Counted from the first letter of the stretch, positions 26,860-36,225 are shown. The stretch: DNA of 64,000 nucleotides from Bacillota bacterium (GCA_023407175.1 JAEYMU010000025.1:1-64000), one strand, 5' to 3'. Numbers and translations: made by a program. Notes: generated from the sequence alone by a model not told the origin.

Positions 26860-29355
26860 TTATTCATAGCGCAGGCCGGCGACGATATTGTCTTTGGCAA
26901 TACTGATGGCAGGCAAAACTGCGGAAACAAGGGACAGGATGATACCGGAGAGGAGAACAAACAGATAATCCTTATAATTGTAAAACATGATTTCGGAGGG
27001 CAAGCCCAGGGCTTCCACCAGATAGCACATTGCCTTTAACAGGATAGTACCGAGTATTAAGCCAGAGACAGTCCCCAGGCATCCGCAGAGGAAGGCTTCT
27101 AATAACATCGTGCGGACGGCATTGCTTTTGCTTAGCCCAAGGGAGCGCAGGGTTGCGATTAATTTCTTCCGACTTAAAAAGCTAATGGTAAAGTTATTCA
27201 GAATTCCGACAATGCCAATAAACATAGCGATAAAGGAGATTGCCTTCATGAGAAAGAAGATAGCATTATTGGATTTTACATTATCACTTTGCATATCGGA
27301 CAGAGTTTGAACCGGCAGTATGGTATCCGGCAGCAGCTCCTTCATCTTCTGCAATACCTGTTTTGTATCGGCACCTTCCTTTATGTTTACATAAAGGCTT
27401 TGATAATTCTCGATTCCAGCATCTGCTGCAAGAAATTTATCATAGACAAAGCATACATTTCCATTGTTCATGATGGAAGGGACGATCTCAATGACCTTAT
27501 AACTGGCGAATTTACCGTTAAAATCAAGCTTCAGGCTGTCCCCAACCTCCAATTTGAATTTCTTGGCGATAAACCTGGAAAGTATAATACTCCGGCTTCC
27601 TGTAAATTCCTTCAGGATATCCTCGGTCAGATAGGAGCCAAATTCATCCCAGGCGTACTGACTGTACCCAAGGCCGTCAATGCCCTCCAATATCGGCAGA
27701 GTAAATTTCCCGTCATTAACCGGAATATCGTTTATTCCCTTTGTGCTGTATACATGCTCGACGCCGGGCAGCTGGCCGACCGCAGTCAGGAAGCTGTCAT
27801 CAAAATCACAGAAGGCCAGGGCATCCGCTTTGCCAGTTCGGTATACATCGGTAACCGCGGTACTTACGGTTGAGCTGAAATTATTAATCATCAGGATGAT
27901 GGCTAATCCCATGGCAAGCAATAGAACATTGTTCATGATAGTACGATCATTTTTGATATTGGCTGTTGTGACTCCTAAGGCATCCCGGAAGATGGGGCGA
28001 AGCAGGAGGGAAAACAGAGCGGTTAACAACAGGGACAGCAGCGGTATGACCAGAGCCCCTCCGATGCATATTAGGATGAAGCCTGTCATGTCAAATAAAA
28101 GCTGTAAGGACAGGGGGGCAATAAGAAACAGTACAAAGGCAGCCGCAATGAACAGGAGTCCCAGAAGGGTCTTTGGGAGTGAGAAATGTTTATCATTGCT
28201 GATTTCGGCAAATATAATGCTTTTGATGGATTTTTTGCCCGTTTTTATAACCGAAGGAAGGGCGCTGCAAAGAACCAGGAGAAGGCCCAGCAGAAGAGAA
28301 ATTAAAAGGTAGGACCAATTGACATAGGACACCTGCTCCAACGTTACACCGAAATTTTGAAACATTATGTTCAAAGTACCGTAAAGTATTAGAATACCCA
28401 GCGCAATGCCCAGAATGCCGCCAATCAGACCGTAAAAAAGAGCCTCGAGCAGCAGGATTGCATTCGCTGTCCTTCTGGTGGCACCGATGCTGCGCAGGGT
28501 TCCCAGGAAGGGCATTCGTTCGATAACAATGATTTTGAAGGAGGAATAGATAATAAAGGTACTTACCATGAGAACAGCCAGTACCATGAACATGAGGCAG
28601 GTCACGATCATGGAAATCATCTGCTTGTAATCGGACATATCGGTCATATTCTGAAGCTGTAAGTCGGGAAAGGCTTTTTCCAGCTCTTCCTTTAAGTCTG
28701 TAATACTTAGAGAGCCTTCACCCTTGATATAATAAGCGCTCACCTGCTGCTCTAAATTCAGAATGGAGGATAGGGTTTCCTTTGAGACCAGAAGCTTAAG
28801 ACTTCCTGCTTCGTAGCCAAGGCTGTTACTTTGCTCCTTGAGGATGCCGCAAATTTCAAAGGCATAGGGCTTGCCAAGAAGCTGGACGGTAACCGTGCTG
28901 CCAACATCCAGGCCGCATTTTAAAGAGGCTTGTTCCCCGATCACAGCTGGATAAGGGGCATCGCAATCCCCGGAGCCCTTCAGATATTCCATGGGATAAA
29001 TCGTCTGATAATCTGCAAAATCCATCCCGGTGAATATTACCGGGACAGCTTCCCCATCCAGTTCACTATAGCCATAGGAGGTAAGTACAGGGATATGGTA
29101 GGACAGACCGTCGAGGCTGTCAAAGTCAAGGTCTGTAAGATAGTGGTCCGAGGAGGTTTCTTTTGGCGTAAGGATGAATTGTGTATTACCAACTTCCTTT
29201 CTTATCTTCTGATCAAATACATTCGTAATGGTGGCAGTCATCGATAAGACAGCGTATAAAAGTGCGACGGACAGTACGATGGATAATACAATCAGTACGG
29301 TTCTGAACTTTTTTCGCTTCACATTTGCAAAGGTCATTTGAAATATTGTTCCCAT
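26860..29355 (-). CDS. FtsX-like ABC transporter permease
   Basis: An 831-residue membrane protein with two FtsX domains. A first membrane helix (about 18-38) is followed by an extracytoplasmic MacB-like region. Three helices lie at about 255-365, two more at about 395-460, and one near 480-500. A second extracytoplasmic region follows, then three C-terminal helices (about 710-825). LGTLRSIGATRRTANAIL and IATLRSLGLSKSNAVRTML are the paired coupling loops. It is the first gene of a two-gene operon with the ATPase. It would export or extract lipids, lipoproteins or peptides. The substrate is unknown. Confidence 0.88.
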   Translation of the reverse strand: MGTIFQMTFANVKRKKFRTVLIVLSIVLSVALLYAVLSMTATITNVFDQKIRKEVGNTQFILTPKETSSDHYLTDLDFDSLDGLSYHIPVLTSYGYSELDGEAVPVIFTGMDFADYQTIYPMEYLKGSGDCDAPYPAVIGEQASLKCGLDVGSTVTVQLLGKPYAFEICGILKEQSNSLGYEAGSLKLLVSKETLSSILNLEQQVSAYYIKGEGSLSITDLKEELEKAFPDLQLQNMTDMSDYKQMISMIVTCLMFMVLAVLMVSTFIIYSSFKIIVIERMPFLGTLRSIGATRRTANAILLLEALFYGLIGGILGIALGILILYGTLNIMFQNFGVTLEQVSYVNWSYLLISLLLGLLLVLCSALPSVIKTGKKSIKSIIFAEISNDKHFSLPKTLLGLLFIAAAFVLFLIAPLSLQLLFDMTGFILICIGGALVIPLLSLLLTALFSLLLRPIFRDALGVTTANIKNDRTIMNNVLLLAMGLAIILMINNFSSTVSTAVTDVYRTGKADALAFCDFDDSFLTAVGQLPGVEHVYSTKGINDIPVNDGKFTLPILEGIDGLGYSQYAWDEFGSYLTEDILKEFTGSRSIILSRFIAKKFKLEVGDSLKLDFNGKFASYKVIEIVPSIMNNGNVCFVYDKFLAADAGIENYQSLYVNIKEGADTKQVLQKMKELLPDTILPVQTLSDMQSDNVKSNNAIFFLMKAISFIAMFIGIVGILNNFTISFLSRKKLIATLRSLGLSKSNAVRTMLLEAFLCGCLGTVSGLILGTILLKAMCYLVEALGLPSEIMFYNYKDYLFVLLSGIILSLVSAVLPAISIAKDNIVAGLRYE

Positions 29356-29424
29356 GTTTTGGCTCGCTTTCTATTTGGTTTATTTAATATATTATATACT
29401 TTATTATATTATATGAATGACAAT

Positions 29425-29453
29425 ACTATATGACGTATATTAATATATGTCAA
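29425..29453 (-). promoter_or_regulatory. Promoter of the FtsX/ABC operon
   Basis: On the minus strand TTGACA (29448-29453), 17 bases, TATAGT (29425-29430), about 70 bases ahead of the permease start. The -35 box is perfect. Confidence 0.7.
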
Positions 29454-29670
29454 GTAGTGAAATACTAAAATTTACATATTTTTTTGTGCTGACTGACAGC
29501 ACCCCTATGAGATATGGAAGGAGCTGTTCGGCTTTTCACATGATATAACGTGTAAAAAACGGAAATATCTTCAGAAATTTAATAAGGACAGAGTTTAGGG
29601 GGAGTTATTGCTAAATTCTCTCATTTGCAAGGACATAATTTACTTACCGTTCAAAATGTGATAATATAAA

Positions 29671-29784
29671 TTATCAGAAGTTACTTTTAACTTCTGATAA
29701 AAGGCGTGTTTTTTACGCCGTGCATCTCGATTATCGGAACAGGTTTTGTTCCGATAATATAAGTTTCAGAAACGCTTTTGTTTC
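29671..29784 (+). promoter_or_regulatory. Array of four hairpins with T-rich loops in the leader of the cyclase-like gene
   Basis: Four hairpins follow one another. TTATCAGAAGTT (29671-29682) pairs with AACTTCTGATAA (29689-29700), a perfect 12-base stem. GGCGT (29703-29707) pairs with ACGCC (29715-29719). ATTATCGGAACA (29730-29741) pairs with TGTTCCGATAAT (29747-29758), again 12 perfect bases. GAAAC (29769-29773) pairs with GTTTC (29780-29784). The loops all hold at least three T: ACTTTT, GTTTTTT, GGTTT and GCTTTT. ATGGTAACCAT follows just before the start codon. None looks like a terminator. The array occupies the last third of the 468-base gap; 29454-29670 shows nothing else I can name. Confidence 0.7.
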
Positions 29785-29823
29785 GAGGCTTCGATCATCA
29801 TAGGGAAGGGATGGTAACCATTT

Positions 29824-30954
29824 ATGAATAAAAGTGATTTAAGCCGTGATCACTATATGCTTACGGGAGCTCTGGCGAAGAAGGGCTACGATTGGTGGTG
29901 GCATAATTTTACGGCATACAATACAAATACAGGAGAAGAGAAATCCTTCTTCATTGAATATTATGTGTGTAATCCCGCACTTGGATGGGAGGAGGCAATC
30001 CTTGGACAGCTTCCGAAAAACCGGACAAGGTATCAGCGGCCATCCTATGCGATGGTTAAGGTAGGAACCTGGGGCAGGGATGCAAGACAGGTCAATAATT
30101 ATTATCCGATTAAGGAATTCGTAAGTACTCCGTACATATTAAATATACGGATTGGAGCCTGTACTCTGACGGAGACGAGGATATATGGAAGCTGTGCTCT
30201 GACAGAGGAGGAGGCAGAGAAGCATCCGGAATATATGTCCGATGCCGGCAGCATGAGCTGGGATATTACCATAAATAAGAAAATAGCCTACAATGTCGGA
30301 TATGGTGCCTCAAAGCTGTTTCGCGATTTAAGAGCCTTTGAGATGTTCTGGCATGCGGAAGGAATGAAAACCGAATACAGCGGTAAAATTATCTGGGAGG
30401 GCGAGGTATATAAAGTTATACCGGAGAAGTCCTATGGATATGCGGATAAGAACTGGGGAAGCGATTTTACATCCCCCTGGCTGTGGATTAACAGCAGTAA
30501 TTTAAAAAGCCTGATTACCGGCAAGCAGCTGAATAACTCGGCAATTGAGCTTGGCGGCGGCAGACCCAGGATATTCGGACGGCCCCTTGATCGCAAGCTG
30601 CTTGGCGGCCTGTATTACCAGGGGAAAATGTACGATTATAATTTTGCAAGATTCTGGACCGGAGCTAAGATAGATTTTCAATTCAGTGAGGGAAGAAGCC
30701 TCAACACCTGGAGGGTAAGGGCGGTGAATGCAAACTCCAGAATGGAGCTTTTGCTAAAATGTCCGAAGCAGGAGATGATTTTGATCAATTATGAAGCTCC
30801 CAATGGGAAGAAGCTCCACAACCGCCTATGGAACGGCGGTACGGGCTACGGAAGAATTAAGCTGTATCGAAAGACCCGTAAGGGGATGAAGCTGGTGGAT
30901 TATATTGAAGTAAAGAATGCCGGCTGTGAATACGGCGAATACGATCAGAATTAA
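29824..30954 (+). CDS. Tocopherol cyclase-like family protein
   Basis: A 376-residue protein with no signal peptide or membrane helix. The central YGYADKNWGSDFTSPWLWINS segment is the most recognisable part and resembles the tocopherol cyclase family (a lipocalin-like double barrel). Early W-rich residues (GYDWWWHNF) and late GALYYQGK-like and WRVRAVN segments fit the same family. Bacterial homologues outside phototrophs are common, but they have no tocopherol pathway and their substrate is unknown. It is a single-gene unit between a hairpin-rich leader and a very strong terminator. GAAGGG lies 14 bases before the ATG, an unusual distance. The family call is moderate. Confidence 0.68.
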   Translation: MNKSDLSRDHYMLTGALAKKGYDWWWHNFTAYNTNTGEEKSFFIEYYVCNPALGWEEAILGQLPKNRTRYQRPSYAMVKVGTWGRDARQVNNYYPIKEFVSTPYILNIRIGACTLTETRIYGSCALTEEEAEKHPEYMSDAGSMSWDITINKKIAYNVGYGASKLFRDLRAFEMFWHAEGMKTEYSGKIIWEGEVYKVIPEKSYGYADKNWGSDFTSPWLWINSSNLKSLITGKQLNNSAIELGGGRPRIFGRPLDRKLLGGLYYQGKMYDYNFARFWTGAKIDFQFSEGRSLNTWRVRAVNANSRMELLLKCPKQEMILINYEAPNGKKLHNRLWNGGTGYGRIKLYRKTRKGMKLVDYIEVKNAGCEYGEYDQN

Positions 30955-30969
30955 CGTCAGATATGTCTA

Positions 30970-31018
30970 CTGGAGGGTGCCTCACAAGTCACAGATTGAC
31001 TTGTGAGGCACCCTCCAG
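30970..31018. terminator. Very strong bidirectional terminator, GGTGCCTCACAAG family
   Basis: A perfect 22-base stem (30970-30991 with 30997-31018) with a five-base loop is followed on the plus strand by TTTTT. The core GGGTGCCTCACAAGTC is related to the hairpins at 5667 and 16257. It separates the convergent cyclase-like and chemoreceptor genes. Confidence 0.93.
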
Positions 31019-31065
31019 TTTTTACAAAAAATAAGAGTATAATACAGGGTAGGCTCTGCCGGATA

Positions 31066-32601
31066 TTACCGGCTGATCAGCTGATGCATATCCTCAGCAA
31101 TGGATTTTAAATTATCAGCACTGCTGGCAAGCTCTTCGCTCATGGCAAGATTTTGGTTAATGGCACTAAATACAGTGTTGAAATTGAGTATCGTACGGTT
31201 GGTGGAATCGGATACTCTGGAATTGAATTCGACTGCTTTTCTGGTTTCGGAGAGCATGGAGTTAGTCAGACCGCTGATTTCATTAATGTTTTCACCAGAT
31301 TCCTTCAAATTCTCCATCATATTCTTAATATTGCCCACCACTTCATTTAACAGGATACTGCCGTGGCTGACCTTATCGGTGTTGATTTTCATTAGGGATT
31401 CTACCTGATATACCCTTTCCTTAAACTCCTTTGTGATCAGCTCCACTTCGTTCAGGGATTGATGGGTATTGACGGCAAGCTTTCTGATTTCATCGGCGAC
31501 TACGGAAAAGCCCTTCCCCTGTTCCCCGGCTCGGGCTGCCTCAATATTGGCATTCAGGGAAAGCAGATTTGTCTGGGTGGATATCTGGTAGATGATCTGC
31601 AGTACGGCGTCGATCTGGTTTGATTTCTCCTCCAGAATGCGGGTGGCCTCCAGGGTATTACCGATGTCATCCTTGATCGCGTTGATAATTGACAGGGCTT
31701 CATTCAAGGAACCTTCATTCTGGTTTGATATTTCAATCAGCGAAACAGCCTCCTGTTCGGTATTCCTGACCTTATCAGTGACCTCCTGATTGGTTTGAAG
31801 AAGACGGGTTAAACTTAGGTTATTTTCTTCAATGTCGTTTATCATGGTTTTGGAGTCATGTTCCGCCTCCTGGCTGGTGCCGGCGATTTCCTCGATGGAT
31901 ACACTTTCCTCAGTGGCAATCTGCGACAGGTTTTCACTGGAGGCAAGGAGGGATTGGGCATATTCGGATACCCTGTGGAACAGCTCCAGAATACTCTCAT
32001 GATTCTTTTTTAGCTCCTCCTCACTGTGCTCTACCGTTTTCAGTAATACAGATGCAAAATAGGTAAAGATAAAGATGCCAAAGGACAGCAGGCTGATTAC
32101 AACCGCTCTTAGGATAAGCTCCCGGAGGAAAAATTCATTGGCAGGCAATGTACTGGGATTGGTAAGAAATAATGCCAGCTGGCACGAAAGTCCAAGAAAC
32201 AGAAAGGCCAGATTGAGCTTAAGATCCAGGAAGAGTGCACCCAGCAGGATAAAATAGAAGATACAGGACCACAGCTCCTTCGAGGGTACCATATAACACA
32301 TATACATATAATTAAGATAGGAGAAGACCAGAATAATGACCTTCAGCAGCTGGAAGAGCCTGTGAAACTGTGTGCTTGCATGGGTTGTACGGTCATACAT
32401 AATTTTAAAGGTCACCAGTTCGATTACGATAAGTACGGATAGAAGCAGCAGGGACGACCAGTTGATTTCATCATATAAGCCGACCAGCTTTAAGAACAGG
32501 AACATGGAGCCTGCAAGCAATGCACTGATGGAATAAATAATGAGAACAAATTTTAGAGACTTCATTTGGTACTGTACAATTGTACTTTCTTCTTTTGTCA
32601 T
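31066..32601 (-). CDS. Methyl-accepting chemotaxis protein with polytopic membrane sensor
   Basis: A 511-residue chemoreceptor. Residues 14-190 hold about six membrane helices with very short loops, so there is no large extracellular sensor and no HAMP domain. A cytoplasmic coiled coil follows. The signalling tip is conserved: [20 protein letters not shown] and [13 protein letters not shown]. No C-terminal CheR-binding pentapeptide is seen. A sensor embedded in the membrane would suit lipophilic or energy-state signals. It lies 48 bases downstream of the ketoacyl synthase gene on the same strand. Both lie behind a c-di-GMP riboswitch, so its level should follow c-di-GMP. Confidence 0.9.
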   Translation of the reverse strand: MTKEESTIVQYQMKSLKFVLIIYSISALLAGSMFLFLKLVGLYDEINWSSLLLLSVLIVIELVTFKIMYDRTTHASTQFHRLFQLLKVIILVFSYLNYMYMCYMVPSKELWSCIFYFILLGALFLDLKLNLAFLFLGLSCQLALFLTNPSTLPANEFFLRELILRAVVISLLSFGIFIFTYFASVLLKTVEHSEEELKKNHESILELFHRVSEYAQSLLASSENLSQIATEESVSIEEIAGTSQEAEHDSKTMINDIEENNLSLTRLLQTNQEVTDKVRNTEQEAVSLIEISNQNEGSLNEALSIINAIKDDIGNTLEATRILEEKSNQIDAVLQIIYQISTQTNLLSLNANIEAARAGEQGKGFSVVADEIRKLAVNTHQSLNEVELITKEFKERVYQVESLMKINTDKVSHGSILLNEVVGNIKNMMENLKESGENINEISGLTNSMLSETRKAVEFNSRVSDSTNRTILNFNTVFSAINQNLAMSEELASSADNLKSIAEDMHQLISR

Positions 32602-32649
32602 ATAATACCTCCATTACGATTATAACACCATATGATTTGTGAAATAGAA

Positions 32650-33654
32650 TTACCATTGATATAGCAGGGCGGTCATAGAATAGCCGGACGCCACGGAACA
32701 AAAGATAATCAGCTGGTTTTTTAAAAACCGCTCTAGAGAGAGCCGGTCATCCAGGGCCATAATGGGGCTGGTACAGCCGGTATACCCGTATTTATCCCCG
32801 ACATAGATGGCGCGGCTCATATCGGCTCCAAGCCGTTCCATAGTAAGCTCAAGATCGGTTCTGGAGAATTGTGACATGAAATAATGGGATACATCACTTG
32901 GCTTATAGTGATAATCCGCCAGAAGGGTGGTAATGAGCTCGGACCATTTCTCGGAAAGAAAGCTGAAATCAAAGGGCTTCCAAAGCATTTTCCGGTCAAG
33001 CTCGTCTACCTCCTTATCCGAGATTTTTGAAATTCCGCAGGCCGGCATGGTTATCGACCAGTAATAGGTATCGTCGGTAAACATTCGGGAGCCCAGCAGT
33101 CCTCTTTCCTCCGGCTCCTCCCTCTTTTCCATAATAACTGCAGCGGCACCGTCACCGGTGCAGGCATAGGCGATCATATCATCCTCTCTTGCCTGGGGAC
33201 TGATAAGAAGGGAACCTGCAATCAGCACTGTCTGGAACTTGTCATCCGTTTTCAGGTATCTTGCGGCGGTATCCATAGCGGTCAGCATACCGATGCAATT
33301 TGCATTCATATCAAAGACCGCATGGGAATTGATTGCCTTAAGCCGGTTTTTCAGCAGAAGGGCACAGCAGGGAGAGAGATACTCCGGAGTATCGGATACA
33401 AAGATGATCATGTCGATTTCCTCTGCGTGAAGACCGGAATTGGATAGGGCTAATCGGGAGGCCTCAACCGCCATAGAAAGGCTGGTTTCCTCCTGCGTTG
33501 CCAGGGTTCTTGTATCTCGGCCCAGCTTGTGCAGCAGAGCGGTTACATGTTCACCGGCCTGGTATTCCTTAAAATGGTTGATATAATACTGGTTTTTTTC
33601 CTGCAGCTTCGGATGATAAGAACCAACTCCTATAATATGTACATTTTTAAACAT
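32650..33654 (-). CDS. 3-oxoacyl-ACP synthase III-like (thiolase fold) protein with altered triad
   Basis: A 334-residue thiolase-fold protein in the FabH/KAS III group. The catalytic cysteine is in DMNANCIGM (C120) and the active-site His in SHYFMSQF (H257). The third residue, Asn in the usual GNTS motif, is Tyr here (KYGYTGCTS, Y291). The HQAN motif is also lost. So it probably condenses or transfers an unusual acyl chain, as DarB- or CerJ-like relatives do, rather than starting normal fatty acid synthesis. No ACP, FabD or other fatty-acid gene is nearby. It is the first gene after a c-di-GMP riboswitch and is followed by a chemoreceptor. The fold is certain, the reaction not. Confidence 0.8.
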   Translation of the reverse strand: MFKNVHIIGVGSYHPKLQEKNQYYINHFKEYQAGEHVTALLHKLGRDTRTLATQEETSLSMAVEASRLALSNSGLHAEEIDMIIFVSDTPEYLSPCCALLLKNRLKAINSHAVFDMNANCIGMLTAMDTAARYLKTDDKFQTVLIAGSLLISPQAREDDMIAYACTGDGAAAVIMEKREEPEERGLLGSRMFTDDTYYWSITMPACGISKISDKEVDELDRKMLWKPFDFSFLSEKWSELITTLLADYHYKPSDVSHYFMSQFSRTDLELTMERLGADMSRAIYVGDKYGYTGCTSPIMALDDRLSLERFLKNQLIIFCSVASGYSMTALLYQW

Positions 33655-33710
33655 AGTAAGCCTCCTTTACCAAGATGCAATCAGACTGTTGTGGGATATT
33701 CTTTCAATGA

Positions 33711-33750
33711 TAAAAAAGGATAGCCGGCACTAAGAAATGCCGGCTATCCT
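33711..33750 (-). terminator. Terminator stem of the c-di-GMP riboswitch
   Basis: A perfect 13-base stem, AGGATAGCCGGCA (33717-33729) with TGCCGGCTATCCT (33738-33750), is followed on the minus strand by TTTTTT (33711-33716). It sits between the aptamer and the ketoacyl synthase start, as expected for an expression platform that stops or allows transcription. Confidence 0.9.
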
Positions 33751-33761
33751 GAATGCATAAT

Positions 33762-33852
33762 CTTAGCGGCCTGGCAGTCGTGGGTAAGAACCTTTAGATC
33801 CATGGCTTTGCGTCCTTATTTTTCAATAAGTTTGCCCTTTATTAAGTTACTC
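33762..33852 (-). promoter_or_regulatory. c-di-GMP-I (GEMM) riboswitch aptamer
   Basis: On the minus strand the sequence reads AAAGGGCAAAC, a short stem TTAT/ATAA closed by a GAAA-type loop, then GGACGCAAAGCC, then ATGGATCTAAAGG and a second arm ending in ACTGCCAGG. GGCAAAC and GACGCAAAGCC in this order and spacing are the diagnostic core of the GEMM-I aptamer, with the GAAA loop docking in its receptor. The downstream terminator means control of transcription. Minus-strand TATAAT at 33863-33868 may be the -10 box, which puts the start site right at the aptamer. The genes controlled are the ketoacyl synthase-like gene and the chemoreceptor. Confidence 0.9.
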
Positions 33853-34035
33853 ATTTAAGAATATTATAGCTTAATTTTACAAATTTTAATAAATTATACC
33901 ACGTGTGTAAAATAAATCAATATAAATTGTTCAAAAAAGATAATAAAATACAAAGTTTGGAATCAATATAAATCTGTTAAAATAGACAAAATGCGACAAA
34001 TAAGGTCGAATATCAAAGGGAAAGCAGACAACAAT

Positions 34036-34080
34036 AAAAAAAGGATACCCTTTCCAACTGGAAGGAATTATCCCTTTTTC
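34036..34080. terminator. Terminator of the endoglucanase gene
   Basis: AAAAAGGATA pairs with TATCC-CTTTTT, and CTTTCC with GGAAGG inside, with an AACT-type loop. Seven A residues on the plus strand give a T tract for the minus-strand transcript. The rest of 33870-34035 is AT-rich with no ORF or named site. Confidence 0.75.
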
Positions 34081-34118
34081 ATAAAATTTCTTTATATAAA
34101 TTTATTCTCCCCCGAAAG

Positions 34119-36065
34119 TCAGCTTACTTTAACCGTCATGGTCAATTTGTAAGTTTTGCCGTTTTGTAGAACGGTTGCCGTTATTTTGGCAGTTCCCTTT
34201 TTATAAGCAGTTATCTTGCCAGTCTTTGATACAGCGGCTACAGCCTTATTACTGGAGCTGTAGGTGACCGTGGCACTGCTGTCCAGGTCATTGATACGGC
34301 AGGTCCAGGTTCTGCCGACCCCGATGGTAACCGAGGTATCCTTTAAGGTTGGCTTGGCGACATAATAAGTTACCTGGGTTCCGGCTTTTTTCACCTTGCA
34401 GCTTAGGATTTCGCCGCTTTGAAAATGCAGCTTGAAGGTAATAATTCCATCCGGGGCATTTTCAAAGAAATATTTCAGTATCGTTACGTTATTCTTTGTA
34501 TAATCCACAGAGAAGGCCTTGCCATACATTTTATATTTTGTCCAGCTGTCAGGGCCGGTACCGCTCCCCTTTTCATTCAGCGCCTCAATGGTACTGATTC
34601 GGGAGCCGTTAAATTCCACTGGTATGGTAAAACCACTGGCAGAGCCCTTCCCGGTGCCTACAACCGGAAGCTTATAACGGGTGAGATAAACCTCCCAATC
34701 GGCTCCCGCGCTGAACTTCATCGTTAAGGTGGCGTTAATTCCATAGCTGCCGGTAATCACACTCTTAATATATTTTGCCTTGAAGGTAATAACAGAGCCG
34801 GACAGTGTATAATCCGTCCCTTTCTTAAGCCTGGTGTTTCCATTATAAATGTCCTTCAGGGTATTGCCGTTTTCGGTAAGCTTAAGGGTTACATTCTTGG
34901 ATATGGTATCGTCGTTTACAAAGATCCGGTCCGACTCGGCATAAGAGCTTCTTCCGCTCCAGGAGGTCTTGAGCATATTGTAGAAGGAAGGGTCATACCA
35001 GGTATAGGAGGTACGGTTTAAATGCTGTCCGTTGTCCCAGAGCATCAGGGTAATATCCTTCTTCTTTGCATAATAATTAATATATTCCAGATATTTTAAT
35101 ATTTCACCATGCTCGATTGCTTCCTTGGTATTATCAAAGCCAAGCAGGCCGTATTCACCGCAGATAACACCGATTCCGTTGGCGATAAACTGATTGTAGA
35201 CCCGGTCAAATACATCCGTTAACTCCCCGGTGACCTGACTGGTCATTGTGGTAACGCCCAGATTTACGCTGAAGCTGTAGTAGCCGTAATAATGGATGGT
35301 AGCCATAATATAGTCATCGTCAAGCTTTTGTATGGTTTGATATAAAGAGGCGCATTCTGCTTCAGTTCCTCTGGTATAATAGGTTGGAAGCACCAGCATA
35401 CGGGTTGTGTTGTTTCCGCCCGAATTTCGGACGATATGATAGAATTCAGTATTGACCTGCTCCAGGGTCTTAAGGTTTTTTTGCTCATCACTGTCGGAAA
35501 ACTTCGGTTCATTGATGGATTCGAAGCAAAGCTTATCGGAATAGTCCTTAAAATAATCTGCCAGCTGCGTCCAGATGGCCTTATATTTTGCAAGAGATGT
35601 TCCGTCATCGGAGCCGATTTTCTCTGCCCAGGTCCAGGAATCATGATGAATGTTGATCATGACATAAAGACCTTCCTCCAGAGCCCACTGAACCACCTGT
35701 GCATACCGGGCCAGGAAGGTCTGGTCGATGGTATAATCCGGCGCGGGGCCGGTACGGGTTGCAATGGTCAGAGGAATGCGGATGCTGTGAAAGCCTTGCT
35801 CCTTTATAGTTTTTATCAGCTCACGGGTCACCTTGGGGTTACCCCAGGATTCTTCCCAATTCTCCGGTCCGCTTGCATTATAGCTGTCAAAGGTATTTCC
35901 GAGATTCCATCCCGGATTCATCGCCTGGGCATATTGCTGCGAGAGTGTTACCGCAGCGGCCTCTGCCTTTTTATCCGTGCCGGACCACATCAGTCCCACC
36001 GGACAGAGTGACAGGGTTAAGGCGCAGAGCATGAAGACTGCAAGTATCTTTTTCACCATTTTCAT
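34119..36065 (-). CDS. GH5 endo-beta-1,4-glucanase with X2 and CBM46 modules and Ig-like tail
   Basis: A 648-residue secreted enzyme. The ATG at 36065 (MKMVKKILAVF) is chosen because GGGAGGAAAC lies before it; an ATG at 36098 lacks such a site. A signal peptide covers about 1-37. The GH5 barrel has E186 (SINEP, acid/base) and E304 (VICGEYG, nucleophile). After about residue 375 come an Ig-like X2 module (RIFVNDDTISKNVTLKLTENG is its start, given here for recognition only) and then a CBM46-like module (TGKGSASGFTIPVEFNGSR). The C-terminus is a BIG2-like Ig domain. GH5-X2-CBM46 is the layout of processive GH5_4 endoglucanases acting on beta-glucan and xyloglucan. Single-gene unit with its own terminator. 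Confidence 0.9.
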   Translation of the reverse strand: MKMVKKILAVFMLCALTLSLCPVGLMWSGTDKKAEAAAVTLSQQYAQAMNPGWNLGNTFDSYNASGPENWEESWGNPKVTRELIKTIKEQGFHSIRIPLTIATRTGPAPDYTIDQTFLARYAQVVQWALEEGLYVMINIHHDSWTWAEKIGSDDGTSLAKYKAIWTQLADYFKDYSDKLCFESINEPKFSDSDEQKNLKTLEQVNTEFYHIVRNSGGNNTTRMLVLPTYYTRGTEAECASLYQTIQKLDDDYIMATIHYYGYYSFSVNLGVTTMTSQVTGELTDVFDRVYNQFIANGIGVICGEYGLLGFDNTKEAIEHGEILKYLEYINYYAKKKDITLMLWDNGQHLNRTSYTWYDPSFYNMLKTSWSGRSSYAESDRIFVNDDTISKNVTLKLTENGNTLKDIYNGNTRLKKGTDYTLSGSVITFKAKYIKSVITGSYGINATLTMKFSAGADWEVYLTRYKLPVVGTGKGSASGFTIPVEFNGSRISTIEALNEKGSGTGPDSWTKYKMYGKAFSVDYTKNNVTILKYFFENAPDGIITFKLHFQSGEILSCKVKKAGTQVTYYVAKPTLKDTSVTIGVGRTWTCRINDLDSSATVTYSSSNKAVAAVSKTGKITAYKKGTAKITATVLQNGKTYKLTMTVKVS

Positions 36066-36196
36066 AAGTTTCCTCCCTTGTATTTCCCCTTGCTCCATCC
36101 ATTATATAAAAGTCTGCTCTTGCATAAAACCATCAGAATTAGTGTATTTTGCTTATAAAATGTACAAAAATTAGAGTTAAATTATAAAATTATCGG

Positions 36197-36225
36197 TTGC
36201 ACAACCTGTTAATCCATGCTATATT
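36197..36225 (+). promoter_or_regulatory. Promoter of the Mn riboswitch transcript
   Basis: TTGCAC (36197-36202), 17 bases, TATATT (36220-36225). Initiation would fall about 20 bases before the aptamer. Confidence 0.65.
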
